64,000 nt of DNA from Cupriavidus yeoncheonensis (GTDB lineage: Bacteria; Pseudomonadota; Gammaproteobacteria; Burkholderiales; Burkholderiaceae). The notes below the pieces were generated by a model. The model saw nothing but the letters and a program-made list of their open reading frames with translations. It had not been told where the DNA came from and made no database searches. Each line of letters opens with the position of its first letter. The first letter of the stretch is position 1. The translations under genes were made by a program, and so were the position numbers. Shown piece by piece: positions 15,005 to 24,895 of this stretch. The stretch covers positions 1 to 64,000 of the forward strand of contig NZ_CAJPUY010000028.1 in assembly GCF_905397275.1 (NCBI RefSeq). The letters are read 5' to 3'.

Positions 15005-16566
15005 GCGCCGCCATCACCACCATCTTCGTCCCGCGCGACTCCACCGCGCTGGCCCTGGGCGCCGACGACGTGGCGCGCGCGATTGCGCGTGAGGCCGCGG
15101 CGCGCGGCGAGTCCGTGCGCATCGTGCGCAACGGTTCGCGCGGCATGTTCTGGCTCGAGCCGCTGGTCGAGGTGCAGACCGGCGCGGGCCGCGTGGCCTA
15201 CGGTCCGGTCAGTGCCGCCGAGGTGCCGGGCCTGTTCGATGCCGGACTGCTGCAAGGCGGCGCGCATGCGCTGGCACACGGCCTGACCGACGAAATTCCG
15301 TTCCTCAAGCGCCAGGAGCGCCTGACCTTCGCACGCGTCGGCATCACCGATCCGCTGTCGCTCGACGACTACCGCGCGCATGAAGGCTTTGCCGGCCTCG
15401 AACGCGCGCTGTCGATGGAAGCGGCCGCGATCGTGCAGGAGGTGACCGACTCAGGCCTGCGCGGCCGCGGCGGCGCGGCGTTCCCGACCGGCATCAAGTG
15501 GAAGACCGTGCTGGGCGCGAAATCCGCCGTCAAGTACATCGTCTGCAATGCGGACGAGGGCGACTCGGGCACGTTCTCGGACCGCATGGTGATGGAAGAC
15601 GATCCGTTCATGCTGATCGAGGGCATGACCATCGCCGGCCTCGCCGTGGGCGCGGAGCAGGGCTATATCTACTGCCGTTCCGAATACCCGCATGCCATCG
15701 CCGTGCTGAACGCGGCCATCGGCATTGCCACGGCCGCCGGCTGGCTTGGCGACGATATCCAAGGCAGCGGCAAGCGCTTCCGGCTTGAAGTGCGCAAGGG
15801 CGCCGGCGCCTATGTGTGCGGCGAGGAAACCGCGCTGCTCGAAAGCCTGGAAGGCAAGCGCGGCGTGGTGCGCGCCAAGCCGCCGCTGCCCGCGCTCGAA
15901 GGCCTGTTCGGCAAGCCCACCGTGATCAACAACGTGATCTCGCTGGCGACCGTGCCCGTCATCATGGCGCGCGGCGCGCAGCACTATCGCGACTTCGGCA
16001 TGGGCCGTTCGCGCGGCACGCTGCCGTTCCAGCTCGCCGGCAACATCCGCCAGGGCGGTCTCGTGGAAAAGGCATTCGGCGTGACGCTGCGCGAACTGCT
16101 CCATGACTATGGCGGCGGCACGCGCAGCGGCCGCGCCGTGCGCGCGGTGCAGGTGGGCGGCCCGCTCGGTGCCTACCTGCCGGAATCGCGCTTCGACGTG
16201 CCGATGGACTACGAGGCCTATGCCGCGTTCGGCGGCGTGGTCGGCCACGGTGGCATCGTGGTGTTCGACGAGACCGTCGACATGGCGAAGCAGGCCCGCT
16301 ACGCGATGGAGTTCTGCGCGGTCGAATCGTGCGGCAAGTGCACGCCGTGCCGGATCGGCTCCACGCGCGGCGTGGAAGTCATGGACCGGATCATCGCCGG
16401 CAACGAGCCCGTCAAGCACGTCAAGCTCGTGCGCGACCTGTGCGACACCATGCTCAACGGCTCGCTCTGCGCCATGGGCGGCATGACGCCGTACCCGGTG
16501 CTGTCCGCGCTCAACGAATTCCCCGAGGACTTCGGCCTCGCCCCCAACCCTGCCAAGGCGGCATAG
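15001..16566 (+). CDS. fdsB: NAD-dependent formate dehydrogenase beta subunit
   Basis: 521 residues from the ATG at 15001, which overlaps the fdsG stop codon by four bases; an upstream in-frame start would lie inside fdsG. It is NuoF-like: FMN-site GLRGRGGAAFPTGIKW, NADH-site GAGAYVCGEETALLESLEG, and a [4Fe-4S] motif ESCGKCTPCRIGS. An N-terminal thioredoxin-like extension is present. The subunit transfers electrons from the iron-sulfur chain to NAD+ through FMN. A 43-bp gap separates it from fdsA. Confidence 0.95.
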   Translation: MSAAITTIFVPRDSTALALGADDVARAIAREAAARGESVRIVRNGSRGMFWLEPLVEVQTGAGRVAYGPVSAAEVPGLFDAGLLQGGAHALAHGLTDEIPFLKRQERLTFARVGITDPLSLDDYRAHEGFAGLERALSMEAAAIVQEVTDSGLRGRGGAAFPTGIKWKTVLGAKSAVKYIVCNADEGDSGTFSDRMVMEDDPFMLIEGMTIAGLAVGAEQGYIYCRSEYPHAIAVLNAAIGIATAAGWLGDDIQGSGKRFRLEVRKGAGAYVCGEETALLESLEGKRGVVRAKPPLPALEGLFGKPTVINNVISLATVPVIMARGAQHYRDFGMGRSRGTLPFQLAGNIRQGGLVEKAFGVTLRELLHDYGGGTRSGRAVRAVQVGGPLGAYLPESRFDVPMDYEAYAAFGGVVGHGGIVVFDETVDMAKQARYAMEFCAVESCGKCTPCRIGSTRGVEVMDRIIAGNEPVKHVKLVRDLCDTMLNGSLCAMGGMTPYPVLSALNEFPEDFGLAPNPAKAA

Positions 16567-16609
16567 GTCGACGCAAGCCGACTCAAGTACAGAACAACGG
16601 GAGACAACC

Positions 16610-19480
16610 ATGGATTGCCGCGATGTGATTGACTTCGGCACACCCGCCAGTGAATCGACCGAGATGGTCACCCTCGAGGTCGACGGCGTCAGCGTCACCG
16701 TGCCGGCCGGCACGTCGGTGATGCGCGCCGCGATGGAGGCGCAGGTCAGCGTGCCCAAGCTGTGCGCGACCGACAGCCTGAAGTCCTTTGGCTCGTGCCG
16801 CCTGTGCCTGGTGGAGATCGAAGGGCGCCGCGGCTATCCGGCCTCGTGCACCACGCCGGTGGAAGCCGGCATGAAGGTGAAGACGCAGAGCGACAAGCTG
16901 TCCGACCTGCGCCGCGGCGTGATGGAGCTGTATATCTCGGACCACCCGCTGGATTGCCTGACCTGCCCGACCAATGGCAACTGCGAGCTGCAGGACATGG
17001 CGGGCGAGGTGGGCCTGCGCGAGGTGCGCTACAACGACGGCGGACCGATCGCCACGCACACCGAGATGAAGAAGGACGAGTCGAATCCTTACTTCACCTA
17101 CGATCCGTCCAAGTGCATCGTCTGCAATCGCTGCGTGCGCGCGTGCGAGGAAACCCAGGGCACGTTCGCGCTGACGATCTCGGGCCGCGGTTTCGACTCG
17201 CGGGTATCGCCGGGCACCAGCCAGTCGTTCATGGAATCGGACTGCGTATCGTGCGGCGCCTGCGTGCAGGCCTGCCCGACCGCGACGCTGACCGAGACTT
17301 CCGTCATCAAGCTGGGCCAGGCACCGCGCAGCGTCGTCACCACCTGCGCCTACTGCGGCGTGGGCTGCTCGTTCAAGGCCGAGATGAAGGGCAACGAGGT
17401 CGTGCGCATGGTGCCGTACAAGGACGGCAAGGCCAATGAAGGCCACGCCTGCGTGAAGGGCCGCTTTGCCTGGGGCTACGCCACGCACCAGGACCGCATC
17501 CTCAAGCCGATGATCCGCGCGAAGATCACCGATCCGTGGCGCGAGGTGTCGTGGGAAGAGGCCATCGGCTACGCGGCTTCCGAGTTCAGGCGCATCCAGG
17601 CCAGGCACGGCAAGGATTCGATCGGCGGCATCGTGTCGTCGCGCTGCACCAACGAGGAAGGCTACCTGGTCCAGAAGCTCGTGCGCGCCGCGTTCGGAAA
17701 CAACAACGTCGACACCTGCGCGCGGGTCTGCCACTCGCCGACCGGCTACGGCCTGAAGCAGACGCTCGGCGAATCGGCCGGCACGCAGACCTTCAAGTCC
17801 GTCGAGAAGTCCGACGTGATCATGGTGATCGGCGCCAACCCGACCGACGGCCACCCGGTGTTCGCGTCGCGCATGAAGAAGCGTCTGCGCGCCGGCGCCA
17901 AGCTGATCGTGGTCGATCCGCGCAGGATCGACCTGGTCGATTCGCCGCACATCCGCGCCGATTACCACCTGCAACTGCGTCCGGGCACGAACGTCGCGCT
18001 GGTGACGTCGCTGGCCCACGTGATCGTGACCGAAGGGCTGCTGGCTGACGCCTACATCGCCGAGCGTTGCGAGGACCGCGCGTTCCAGCAATGGCGCGAC
18101 TTCGTCTCGCTGCCCGAGAACTCGCCGGAAGCCATGGCCGCCGTCACCGGCGTGCCGGCCGACATGCTGCGCGGCGCGGCGCGCCTCTACGCCACCGGCG
18201 GCAACGCGGCCATCTACTATGGCCTGGGCGTCACGGAACATGCGCAGGGCTCCACCACGGTGATGGGCATCGCCAACCTCGCCATGGCCACCGGCAACGT
18301 CGGCCGCGAAGGCGTGGGCGTGAATCCGCTGCGCGGCCAGAACAACGTGCAGGGTTCGTGCGACATGGGCTCGTTCCCGCACGAGCTGCCGGGCTACCGC
18401 CACGTGTCGGACTCGACCGTGCGCAGCCTGTTCGAATCGGCGTGGAATGTGCAGATCAGCCCCGAGCCGGGCCTGCGCATCCCGAACATGTTCGAAGCGG
18501 CGCTTGGCGGCAGCTTCATGGGCCTGTACTGCCAGGGCGAAGACATCGTCCAGTCCGACCCGAACACCCAGCACGTGTCCGAGGCGCTGTCGTCGATGGA
18601 ATGCATCGTGGTGCAGGACATCTTCCTGAACGAGACCGCCAAGTACGCGCACGTGTTCCTGCCGGGCTCGTCGTTCCTGGAGAAGGACGGCACCTTCACC
18701 AACGCGGAGCGCCGCATCTCGCGCGTGCGCAAGGTGATGCCGCCCAAGGCCGGCTACGCCGACTGGGAAGCGACCATCCTGCTGGCCAACGCGCTCGGCT
18801 ATCCGATGGACTACAAGAATCCATCGGAAATCATGGACGAGATCGCCCGCCTGACGCCGACGTTCTCCGGTGTCAGCTACCGGCGGCTGGACGAGCTGGG
18901 CAGCATCCAGTGGCCCTGCAACGAGCAGGCGCCGGAAGGCACGCCGACCATGCACATCGACCAGTTCGTGCGCGGCAAAGGCAAGTTCATCATCACCAAG
19001 TACGTGCCGACCACGGAAAAGATCACGCGCGCCTATCCGCTGATCCTGACCACGGGCCGCATCCTGTCGCAGTACAACGTGGGGGCGCAGACGCGCCGCA
19101 CCGAGAACGTCCACTGGCATGACGAAGACCGGCTCGAAATCCATCCGCACGATGCCGAGGAACGCGGCGTCAAGGACGGCGACTGGGTCGGCGTGCAGAG
19201 CCGGGCAGGGGAGACGGTGCTGCGCGCGATCGTCAGCGAGCGCATGCAGCCGGGCGTGGTCTACACGACCTTCCACTTCCCGGAATCCGGTGCCAACGTG
19301 ATCACCACCGACAACTCCGACTGGGCCACCAACTGCCCCGAGTACAAGGTGACCGCGGTGCAGGTGATGCCGGTGGCGCAGCCGTCGGCGTGGCAGAAGG
19401 AGTACCACGCGTTCAACGCGCAGCAATTGCAGCTGCTCGAAGCCGCCAGTGCCGACCCGGCCCAGGCCGCGGTAGGCTGA
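16610..19480 (+). CDS. fdsA: NAD-dependent formate dehydrogenase catalytic alpha subunit
   Basis: 956 residues. The N-terminal NuoG-like region binds several clusters: [2Fe-2S] with CRLCLVEIEG, a His/Cys site DHPLDCLTCPTNGNCELQ, then CIVCNRCVRACEETQG and CVSCGACVQACPTATL. The molybdopterin-oxidoreductase region starts with CAYCGVGCSF; C374 in VCHSPTGYG is the expected molybdenum ligand. No twin-arginine signal is seen, so the enzyme is cytoplasmic. It oxidises formate to CO2. A clear GGGAGA site precedes the ATG. Length and motifs are complete. Confidence 0.96.
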   Translation: MDCRDVIDFGTPASESTEMVTLEVDGVSVTVPAGTSVMRAAMEAQVSVPKLCATDSLKSFGSCRLCLVEIEGRRGYPASCTTPVEAGMKVKTQSDKLSDLRRGVMELYISDHPLDCLTCPTNGNCELQDMAGEVGLREVRYNDGGPIATHTEMKKDESNPYFTYDPSKCIVCNRCVRACEETQGTFALTISGRGFDSRVSPGTSQSFMESDCVSCGACVQACPTATLTETSVIKLGQAPRSVVTTCAYCGVGCSFKAEMKGNEVVRMVPYKDGKANEGHACVKGRFAWGYATHQDRILKPMIRAKITDPWREVSWEEAIGYAASEFRRIQARHGKDSIGGIVSSRCTNEEGYLVQKLVRAAFGNNNVDTCARVCHSPTGYGLKQTLGESAGTQTFKSVEKSDVIMVIGANPTDGHPVFASRMKKRLRAGAKLIVVDPRRIDLVDSPHIRADYHLQLRPGTNVALVTSLAHVIVTEGLLADAYIAERCEDRAFQQWRDFVSLPENSPEAMAAVTGVPADMLRGAARLYATGGNAAIYYGLGVTEHAQGSTTVMGIANLAMATGNVGREGVGVNPLRGQNNVQGSCDMGSFPHELPGYRHVSDSTVRSLFESAWNVQISPEPGLRIPNMFEAALGGSFMGLYCQGEDIVQSDPNTQHVSEALSSMECIVVQDIFLNETAKYAHVFLPGSSFLEKDGTFTNAERRISRVRKVMPPKAGYADWEATILLANALGYPMDYKNPSEIMDEIARLTPTFSGVSYRRLDELGSIQWPCNEQAPEGTPTMHIDQFVRGKGKFIITKYVPTTEKITRAYPLILTTGRILSQYNVGAQTRRTENVHWHDEDRLEIHPHDAEERGVKDGDWVGVQSRAGETVLRAIVSERMQPGVVYTTFHFPESGANVITTDNSDWATNCPEYKVTAVQVMPVAQPSAWQKEYHAFNAQQLQLLEAASADPAQAAVG

Positions 19481-19495
19481 CAGGAGGACCGCATC

Positions 19496-20362
19496 ATGAT
19501 GCGCTGCCTGAACGCGCCGGAACCCGAAGCGGCGCTGCAAACCGACGGTGAGCCGGCCACGCACAGCACCTTCGCCGTGAGCCGCTGGCGCAACGGCGAA
19601 CACGCGCTGAGCCCGGACGAACTGGCCGAAGAGGTGCCCGTTGCGCTGGAATACAACGGCATCTCGCATGCGGTGATGCTGGCCACGCCGGCGGACCTGG
19701 AAGACTTTGCGCTCGGCTTCAGCCTGAGCGAGGGCATCGTCTCCAGTCCGCGCGATGTGTACGACATCGAGGTCGAAACGCGCGAACACGGCATTGCCGT
19801 GCGGCTGGAGATCGCATCGGAAGCCTTCATGGGGTTGAAGGAACGGCGCCGGTCGCTGGCGGGCCGCACGGGCTGCGGCCTGTGCGGCACCGAATCGCTG
19901 GAGCAGGTGATGCGCATGCCGGCTCCGGTGAAAAGCGAAGCCAGCTTCCACACCGAGGTGATCCAGGCCGCCTTCGTGCAGCTGCAGTTGCGCCAGGCGC
20001 TGCAGCGCGAAACCGGGGCGACGCATGCGGCGGCGTGGCTGCGTGCCGACGGCCATGTCGCGATGGTGCGGGAGGACGTGGGCCGCCATAACGCGCTGGA
20101 TAAACTCGCCGGCGCGCTCGCGCGCGGCGGTGAAGACATCGCCACCGGCGCGGTGCTTGTGACCAGCCGCGCGAGCTATGAAATGGTGCTCAAGGCTGCG
20201 TCCATCGGCGCCGGCGTACTGGCCGCCGTATCAGCGCCGACCGCGCTGGCCGTGCGCCTGGCCGAGCAGGCCAACATCACGCTGGCCGGCTTCGTCCGCG
20301 CCAGCGGCCACGTGGTCTATACCCATTCCCAACGCCTGCAACAGGAAGCGAGCCTGGCATGA
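19496..20362 (+). CDS. fdsC: FdhD-family sulfurtransferase for formate dehydrogenase maturation
   Basis: 288 residues of the FdhD family. The conserved TGCGLCG loop (about residues 124-130), needed for handing sulfur to the molybdenum cofactor, is present, as are EDVGRHNALDK and LVTSRASYEMVLKA. It makes the sulfurated cofactor required by FdsA. It begins 15 bp after fdsA with AGGAGG upstream, and its stop overlaps the fdsD start. Confidence 0.95.
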   Translation: MMRCLNAPEPEAALQTDGEPATHSTFAVSRWRNGEHALSPDELAEEVPVALEYNGISHAVMLATPADLEDFALGFSLSEGIVSSPRDVYDIEVETREHGIAVRLEIASEAFMGLKERRRSLAGRTGCGLCGTESLEQVMRMPAPVKSEASFHTEVIQAAFVQLQLRQALQRETGATHAAAWLRADGHVAMVREDVGRHNALDKLAGALARGGEDIATGAVLVTSRASYEMVLKAASIGAGVLAAVSAPTALAVRLAEQANITLAGFVRASGHVVYTHSQRLQQEASLA

Positions 20363-20583
20363 AGATCGATAACCTGATTACGATGGCCAACCAGATTGGC
20401 AGCTTTTTTGAGGCGATGCCGGATCGCGAGGAAGCTGTGGCTGATATCGCCGGACACATCAAGCGGTTCTGGGAGCCGCGGATGAGGAGGGCTTTGCTCG
20501 GGCATATGGATGCCGATGCCGGCGCCGGGTTGCTTGGGATTGTGCAGGAAGCGGTGGGGCGGCATCGGGGGGTGTTGGAGTGA
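20359..20583 (+). CDS. fdsD: Formate dehydrogenase delta subunit
   Basis: 74 residues. It is a small helical protein with MANQIGSFFEAMPDREEAV and AGHIKRFWEPRMR, typical of FdsD, which stabilises or helps mature the enzyme. The start overlaps the fdsC stop codon by four bases. It is the last gene of the operon and is followed by a long hairpin. Confidence 0.92.
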   Translation: MKIDNLITMANQIGSFFEAMPDREEAVADIAGHIKRFWEPRMRRALLGHMDADAGAGLLGIVQEAVGRHRGVLE

Positions 20584-20603
20584 GGATCTGGTTTTTTGCC
20601 TGA

Positions 20604-20636
20604 GGTATTGTGCCTGGCGCCGCCAGGCGCAATACC
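20604..20636. terminator. Long hairpin after fdsD
   Basis: Bases 20604-20619 pair with 20621-20636 with one G-U wobble, making a stem of up to about 15 bp. There is no T run, so termination is likely rather than proven. Its right arm is part of an imperfect direct repeat found again at 26431-26461. Confidence 0.55.
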
Positions 20637-20648
20637 CCTCGAATAATC
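20618..20648. repeat. Imperfect direct repeat, left copy of island boundary
   Basis: A 31-bp segment that matches 26431-26461 at 27 positions, including the shared cores CGCCGCCA and ACCCCTC. It flanks the porin-LysR-lyase-Bug-RidA block on the left. Confidence 0.5.
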
Positions 20649-20779
20649 GGTTCATTGCCGATTTCCGAAGAAGGCCGCCCGGGTCTTCAGGAAGAAGTGA
20701 TCGTGCCACGCAGGGCCATCAAGAAGCCACTTCGGGCGTGGGCGCGCCCCGCCTCGACATGGACTTCGCTTCGGTGGCC

Positions 20780-21895
20780 TCAAAACTTGTGCCGACCCCC
20801 CAGAACCGCACCGAGTTGATTCGCGCCCGGCTGCACGGCCTCGTTCGTTGCGCCAAGCTGACTGTTGAAGCCATTCACGCCCAGGCTCGATTTCCCCTTG
20901 TTAAGCACATAGGACGCTACTGCGTAGAGATCGGTCCGCTTCGAAAGAACATAGTCTGCCAACATGACGAACTGCCACGGATTTCCTGCCCCGGAATTCC
21001 GGAGGTTCTGGTAGTAGGCGGAGCCAGTGAGCGACAGCGCGGAAGTTACCTGATAGCCCACACCCATCCATGCCAGGTTCGACGCAGTGTTGACCACAGC
21101 CGACCCGGGGAGGCTGGCACCGTTGAACGCATGGGCATAGCGGTAACCCGCGTGAATCTTGGCAGAGCCATACGCGTAGGTGCCACCCACGCCGACTCGC
21201 TGGATCAGTCTGTTTGTCTGCAGCGCCGTAGCGGCCGATTGGTTAGCCTGATCATAGGCCGCCCCGATGGAGAACGCGCCTCCAGCGTAGTTCGCGGCGA
21301 GAGAGTATTCGCGGCCGTTCGTGAAGTTGCCCGGAACTTCCTGATTGTTGTTGTTGAAGCTGTATAAGCCCGTCACGCCCAGGCCACCAAAGGTACCCAT
21401 GTACTTTACGGAGTTATCGGCGCGCGCCGAGCCCATGAATGGATCCTGCGACGCGATGGAGTAGCGACTCGAGATCGCCATCGGATCGTATGCGACCGCG
21501 AAGTCGTAGAGAGGCGTCGTGTGGCGGCCCAATGTCAGCCTGCCCCATTTGTTCTCGAGTCCGACGTAGGCGCCACGACCGAACAAGCGACCGCTTTGGG
21601 TGCTTGTGCCGTTGTCGATGGAAAATCCGCTTTCCAGAAGGAAGAGGCTTTTCAGGCCGCCACCCAGGTCCTCAACGCCACGCAACCCCCAACGCGATCC
21701 GGACTGGTTTCCCGATTGCAGGGCCACCAGGCCATGGCCCGAGGCACCGGGAGCAACCGTTCCCGTCGATGACACAGCATGATTCAGGTACTCGATCCCT
21801 GCGTCTGCAACGCCATACAGGGTAACGCCGGACTGCGCATGCGCACTGCTCGCAGACAGCATCGCCACCGCAATGGCAAGGTACTTGCATTTCAT
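20780..21895 (-). CDS. Gram-negative porin (OmpC/Bug-associated type)
   Basis: 371 residues. A signal peptide of about 20 residues ends in SSAHAQ. The mature N-terminus SGVTLYGVADAGIEY and the terminal GGRHKF (aromatic last residue) are typical of burkholderial general porins. Alternating beta-strand patterns, GSRWGLRG and LGRHTTPLYD are also present. It forms outer-membrane trimers for small solutes. A GAGGAGA site precedes the start. It is divergent from the LysR gene and probably admits the substrate of the adjacent lyase cluster. Confidence 0.88.
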   Translation of the reverse strand: MKCKYLAIAVAMLSASSAHAQSGVTLYGVADAGIEYLNHAVSSTGTVAPGASGHGLVALQSGNQSGSRWGLRGVEDLGGGLKSLFLLESGFSIDNGTSTQSGRLFGRGAYVGLENKWGRLTLGRHTTPLYDFAVAYDPMAISSRYSIASQDPFMGSARADNSVKYMGTFGGLGVTGLYSFNNNNQEVPGNFTNGREYSLAANYAGGAFSIGAAYDQANQSAATALQTNRLIQRVGVGGTYAYGSAKIHAGYRYAHAFNGASLPGSAVVNTASNLAWMGVGYQVTSALSLTGSAYYQNLRNSGAGNPWQFVMLADYVLSKRTDLYAVASYVLNKGKSSLGVNGFNSQLGATNEAVQPGANQLGAVLGGRHKF

Positions 21896-22095
21896 TCAGT
21901 TGTCTCCTCATGGGTCGGGACGGCTCTGTCCCAGGGAATTGCGGCGCATGTTTGCGCCGGCAGCGTGGATGGCGACTTCGCAAGGCTTTTGTTTTTCTGG
22001 TTCGACAGGCTCTGGAACGCCGTCGGCAGGATTCTGACTCTCGCGTCTCTCGCCGGACAACCCCAGCCGGGGTTGGACGCGCATAAGGAGATCTG

Positions 22096-23061
22096 ATGCT
22101 TGCAGCTGTGTGCGACGTTGATTACCCTTGCCCGAACGTCCTCCGCCAGCTACCCATGCAACTGAACCCTCGTCAACTCGAAGCCTTCCGCAGTGTCATG
22201 GTTTCCGGCAGCATGACTGTTGCCGCCGAACTGCTGAAGATCAGTCAGCCGGCGGTGAGCGCACTCATCAGGGATCTGGAAAAGAGACTGGAAGTCCGTC
22301 TGTTCCGGCGGGAAGGCAATCGCCTCATCCCGGGCGCGGAAGCCCAGCGGCTGTTCCGGGAGGTGGACCGGTTCTATCAGGGTATGGAGCAGATCGAGCG
22401 CGTGGCGATGGACCTCAAGTCAGCGCGCGTGGGTACCTTGCGTGTTGCATCCATGCATACGTTGGGCTTGAGCTTGCTCAGCGAAGGAATCAGGGAGTTT
22501 TCACTCTCGCGCCCAGATCTGGACATCTCGCTCGACGTTCGAAACTCCCTGGGCGTGCTGGAGCTGGCCGCTGCACACCAGATCGATGTCGGCTTTGTGC
22601 AGATGTCCGGCAACGAGTACCCGGGAGTGGATGTTTCCCCGTTGCCAAGCGTCGCGGCCGTCTGCGTCCTCCCTCGGGGCCATGCTTTGGCCCGCAAGAA
22701 GTCACTAAAGATCACTGACCTGCAGGATGAGCCGCTTATCTCCCTGAGCCGCAATAGCCCGGTACGTATGCGACTGGAGATGGAACTCGAGGCCGCCGGC
22801 GTGACATGCAAACGCTCGGTGGTCACATCGCTCGGTCACGTGGCGTGCAGTCTGGTGGCAGGCGGCCTCGGCCTGACTGTGGTCGACCCCTTCACCGCTC
22901 GCAGGGTGCGCGAACCGGGCGTGGTCTGGCGTCCTTTATCGCCAGCCGTGGAGTTTCACTTTTCCATCGCTCTGCCTTCCCATCAACCGCGATCAAAGGT
23001 TGTTGACGACTTCATCAAAGTGGTCAAGGCACTCTTCAAAGCCAACGTGGCTATGCCCTAG
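22096..23061 (+). CDS. LysR-family transcriptional regulator
   Basis: 321 residues from the ATG at 22096, which has AAGGAG six bases upstream; a second ATG at 22156 begins the conserved MQLNPRQLEAFR but lacks a ribosome site. The winged HTH (about 21-85) includes LKISQPAVSALIRDLEKRL, and a type-2 periplasmic-binding effector domain follows. It is divergent from the porin and upstream of the lyase, so it probably controls both in response to the substrate. Confidence 0.88.
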   Translation: MLAAVCDVDYPCPNVLRQLPMQLNPRQLEAFRSVMVSGSMTVAAELLKISQPAVSALIRDLEKRLEVRLFRREGNRLIPGAEAQRLFREVDRFYQGMEQIERVAMDLKSARVGTLRVASMHTLGLSLLSEGIREFSLSRPDLDISLDVRNSLGVLELAAAHQIDVGFVQMSGNEYPGVDVSPLPSVAAVCVLPRGHALARKKSLKITDLQDEPLISLSRNSPVRMRLEMELEAAGVTCKRSVVTSLGHVACSLVAGGLGLTVVDPFTARRVREPGVVWRPLSPAVEFHFSIALPSHQPRSKVVDDFIKVVKALFKANVAMP

Positions 23062-23348
23062 TCCTCGGCACGCTCCACCGGACTATCCATTTCCTCAACA
23101 GCGAGGCACCGGTAGGTCTTTCGCGCCACAAACTATTGTGCGAGCAGAAGAATCTCTTATGCGCGTCCAACTCCGTCTGTAGTTGTGCGTGCCTGACCAA
23201 AAATTCATCATCTAGTCATGGAATCGGACTGGCAGGACTGACCTGCTCGACCTTCTTGAGCGCGCCTGGTGAGGCCCCTTCCGATTCGTTTTTAGCTGGG
23301 TACAGAAGCGCCGCCTCACGGCTCGCGCAAATTGCCTCACTTAATGCC

Positions 23349-24854
23349 ATGACATCCACGACTTCCCACGAAACACTACTTGCCGAAGCCCGGCTAAGCT
23401 CGCCCCCTGCCTCCCGGCTGATGAAGCACTACGCCCTGCCGGGACTCGAGCGCGAACGCAGGCAGTTTCACGAGTTCGTCGCCGTTGATCTTGCCCATAC
23501 CACCATGCTCGTGGAGGAAGGCATTGTTTCGGCGGACACCGGACGCGCGATCCTGGAGCAATTGCTGACCATTCGGCACATGGAGCCTGCGGAGTTTCCA
23601 GTGGACGCGCGCAAAGGCAGCTTCCTGTTGCAGATCGAGTCGTATCTCTTCAGCGCGATTGGCGAGGATGTCGGTGGCCAGATGCACACAGGCCGCAGCC
23701 GGATCGATCAAGGCGCTACCGTGCGCCGCCTGTACAAGCGGAACCGCATCCTGGATGTGATGGACCGGCTGAACGAGTTCCAGGGTGCAGTCGCCGAGCA
23801 GGCGCGCCGCCATGCTCACACCATCATGCCCGGCTACACGCATATGCAGCAGGCACAGCCGTGGGTCTTCGGACACTATCTCCTCAGCTTCAGTTCTCGC
23901 CTGCATGACAGCTTTGAGCGTCTGGCTCAAGCCTACAGGCGCGTCAACCGCAATCCGTTGGGCACGGTGGGTCTTTCCGGCACGTCGTGGCCGCTGAACC
24001 GCGCGCGAACCACGGAACTGCTTGGATTCGATGGCCAGGTCGAAAACTCGAAGCTTGGTCGTGAAGCCTTTGACGCGGCAGAGGCGATTGGCGCGTTGTC
24101 CTTCATCATGGCCGACCTGAACGATCTGGCTACCGATCTGCATATCTGGTCCAGCACCGAATTCGGAATGGTCGAATGCGATGACAGCTACTGTGGCACG
24201 AGCAGCATCTTCCCGCAGAAGAAGAACCCGGTAGCCCTGGAGACCATCAGGAAGGCGGCCGGCCCTGCGGTAACGTGGCTCGGCGCCGCGCTGGCGACGT
24301 TTCGGGCCGAGGGGACGGGCGACCAGGCAATGCGCACCGTCTCTCAAATCGATGAAGCGTTGTCGACGACCGAGAGCATGCTCGATTTGTTCACGGGGGT
24401 CATCGAAACGCTGATCGTGCACCAGGACCGCATGGCCGAATCGATCAAGGGCAGTTGGTGCACCGCAAGCAACCTCGCGGACGTCATCGTGTGTGAGCGA
24501 GGCCTGTCCTTCCGCCAGGTGCACCACATCGTCGCCCGTGCGGTGCGCAACTGCGTGGCGCAGGGACTGCGCCCGGATCAATTGACCAGTGCCCGTCTCG
24601 ACGAGGCTGCGCTCGAAACGGCCGGTATCGCGCTGAACCTGGGCGACTCCGCCGTACGGGAAGCGCTTGATCCGCGCCGCTTTGTCGAGACCCGGATTAC
24701 CGATGGAAGCATCGGGCCGCACCAGGTCGCACGATTGCTCGAAGGGGCGGCGCAAGCGCGAGCCGCAGATCAACAATGGGTCAGTATGGCGCGTAACCAA
24801 TTGAATCGTTCGCAGCAGATGCTCATCGAGGCTGTTGTCAAACTGGTTGCCTAA
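23349..24854 (+). CDS. Argininosuccinate lyase-superfamily C-N lyase
   Basis: 501 residues from the ATG at 23349, chosen because family similarity begins there; the frame is open farther upstream but reads Cys/Ser-rich nonsense, and the ribosome site is weak. Conserved blocks of the aspartase/fumarase superfamily are present: HTGRSRID, PGYTHMQQAQP, and the signature loop SSIFPQKKNP with its catalytic Ser. It is longer than housekeeping ArgH (about 460). Neighbouring Bug, porin, LysR and RidA genes indicate catabolism, not arginine synthesis. An EDDS- or iminodisuccinate-type lyase is plausible but unproven. Confidence 0.8.
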   Translation: MTSTTSHETLLAEARLSSPPASRLMKHYALPGLERERRQFHEFVAVDLAHTTMLVEEGIVSADTGRAILEQLLTIRHMEPAEFPVDARKGSFLLQIESYLFSAIGEDVGGQMHTGRSRIDQGATVRRLYKRNRILDVMDRLNEFQGAVAEQARRHAHTIMPGYTHMQQAQPWVFGHYLLSFSSRLHDSFERLAQAYRRVNRNPLGTVGLSGTSWPLNRARTTELLGFDGQVENSKLGREAFDAAEAIGALSFIMADLNDLATDLHIWSSTEFGMVECDDSYCGTSSIFPQKKNPVALETIRKAAGPAVTWLGAALATFRAEGTGDQAMRTVSQIDEALSTTESMLDLFTGVIETLIVHQDRMAESIKGSWCTASNLADVIVCERGLSFRQVHHIVARAVRNCVAQGLRPDQLTSARLDEAALETAGIALNLGDSAVREALDPRRFVETRITDGSIGPHQVARLLEGAAQARAADQQWVSMARNQLNRSQQMLIEAVVKLVA

Positions 24855-24895
24855 GGCGTCCTGCCGAAGACAAGATGCTTAAGGAGACGCAGGTC

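Noticed and set aside
16583-20089. Very long open frame on the minus strand opposite fdsA and fdsB, about 1168 codons
   Set aside because: Arg/His/Gly-rich antisense frame opposite confirmed fds genes; typical of high-GC coding DNA, with no domain or ribosome site.
23136-23348. N-terminal extension of the lyase
   Set aside because: The frame is open for 71 more codons, but the sequence is Cys/Ser-rich without similarity to the family, so the start was placed at 23349.
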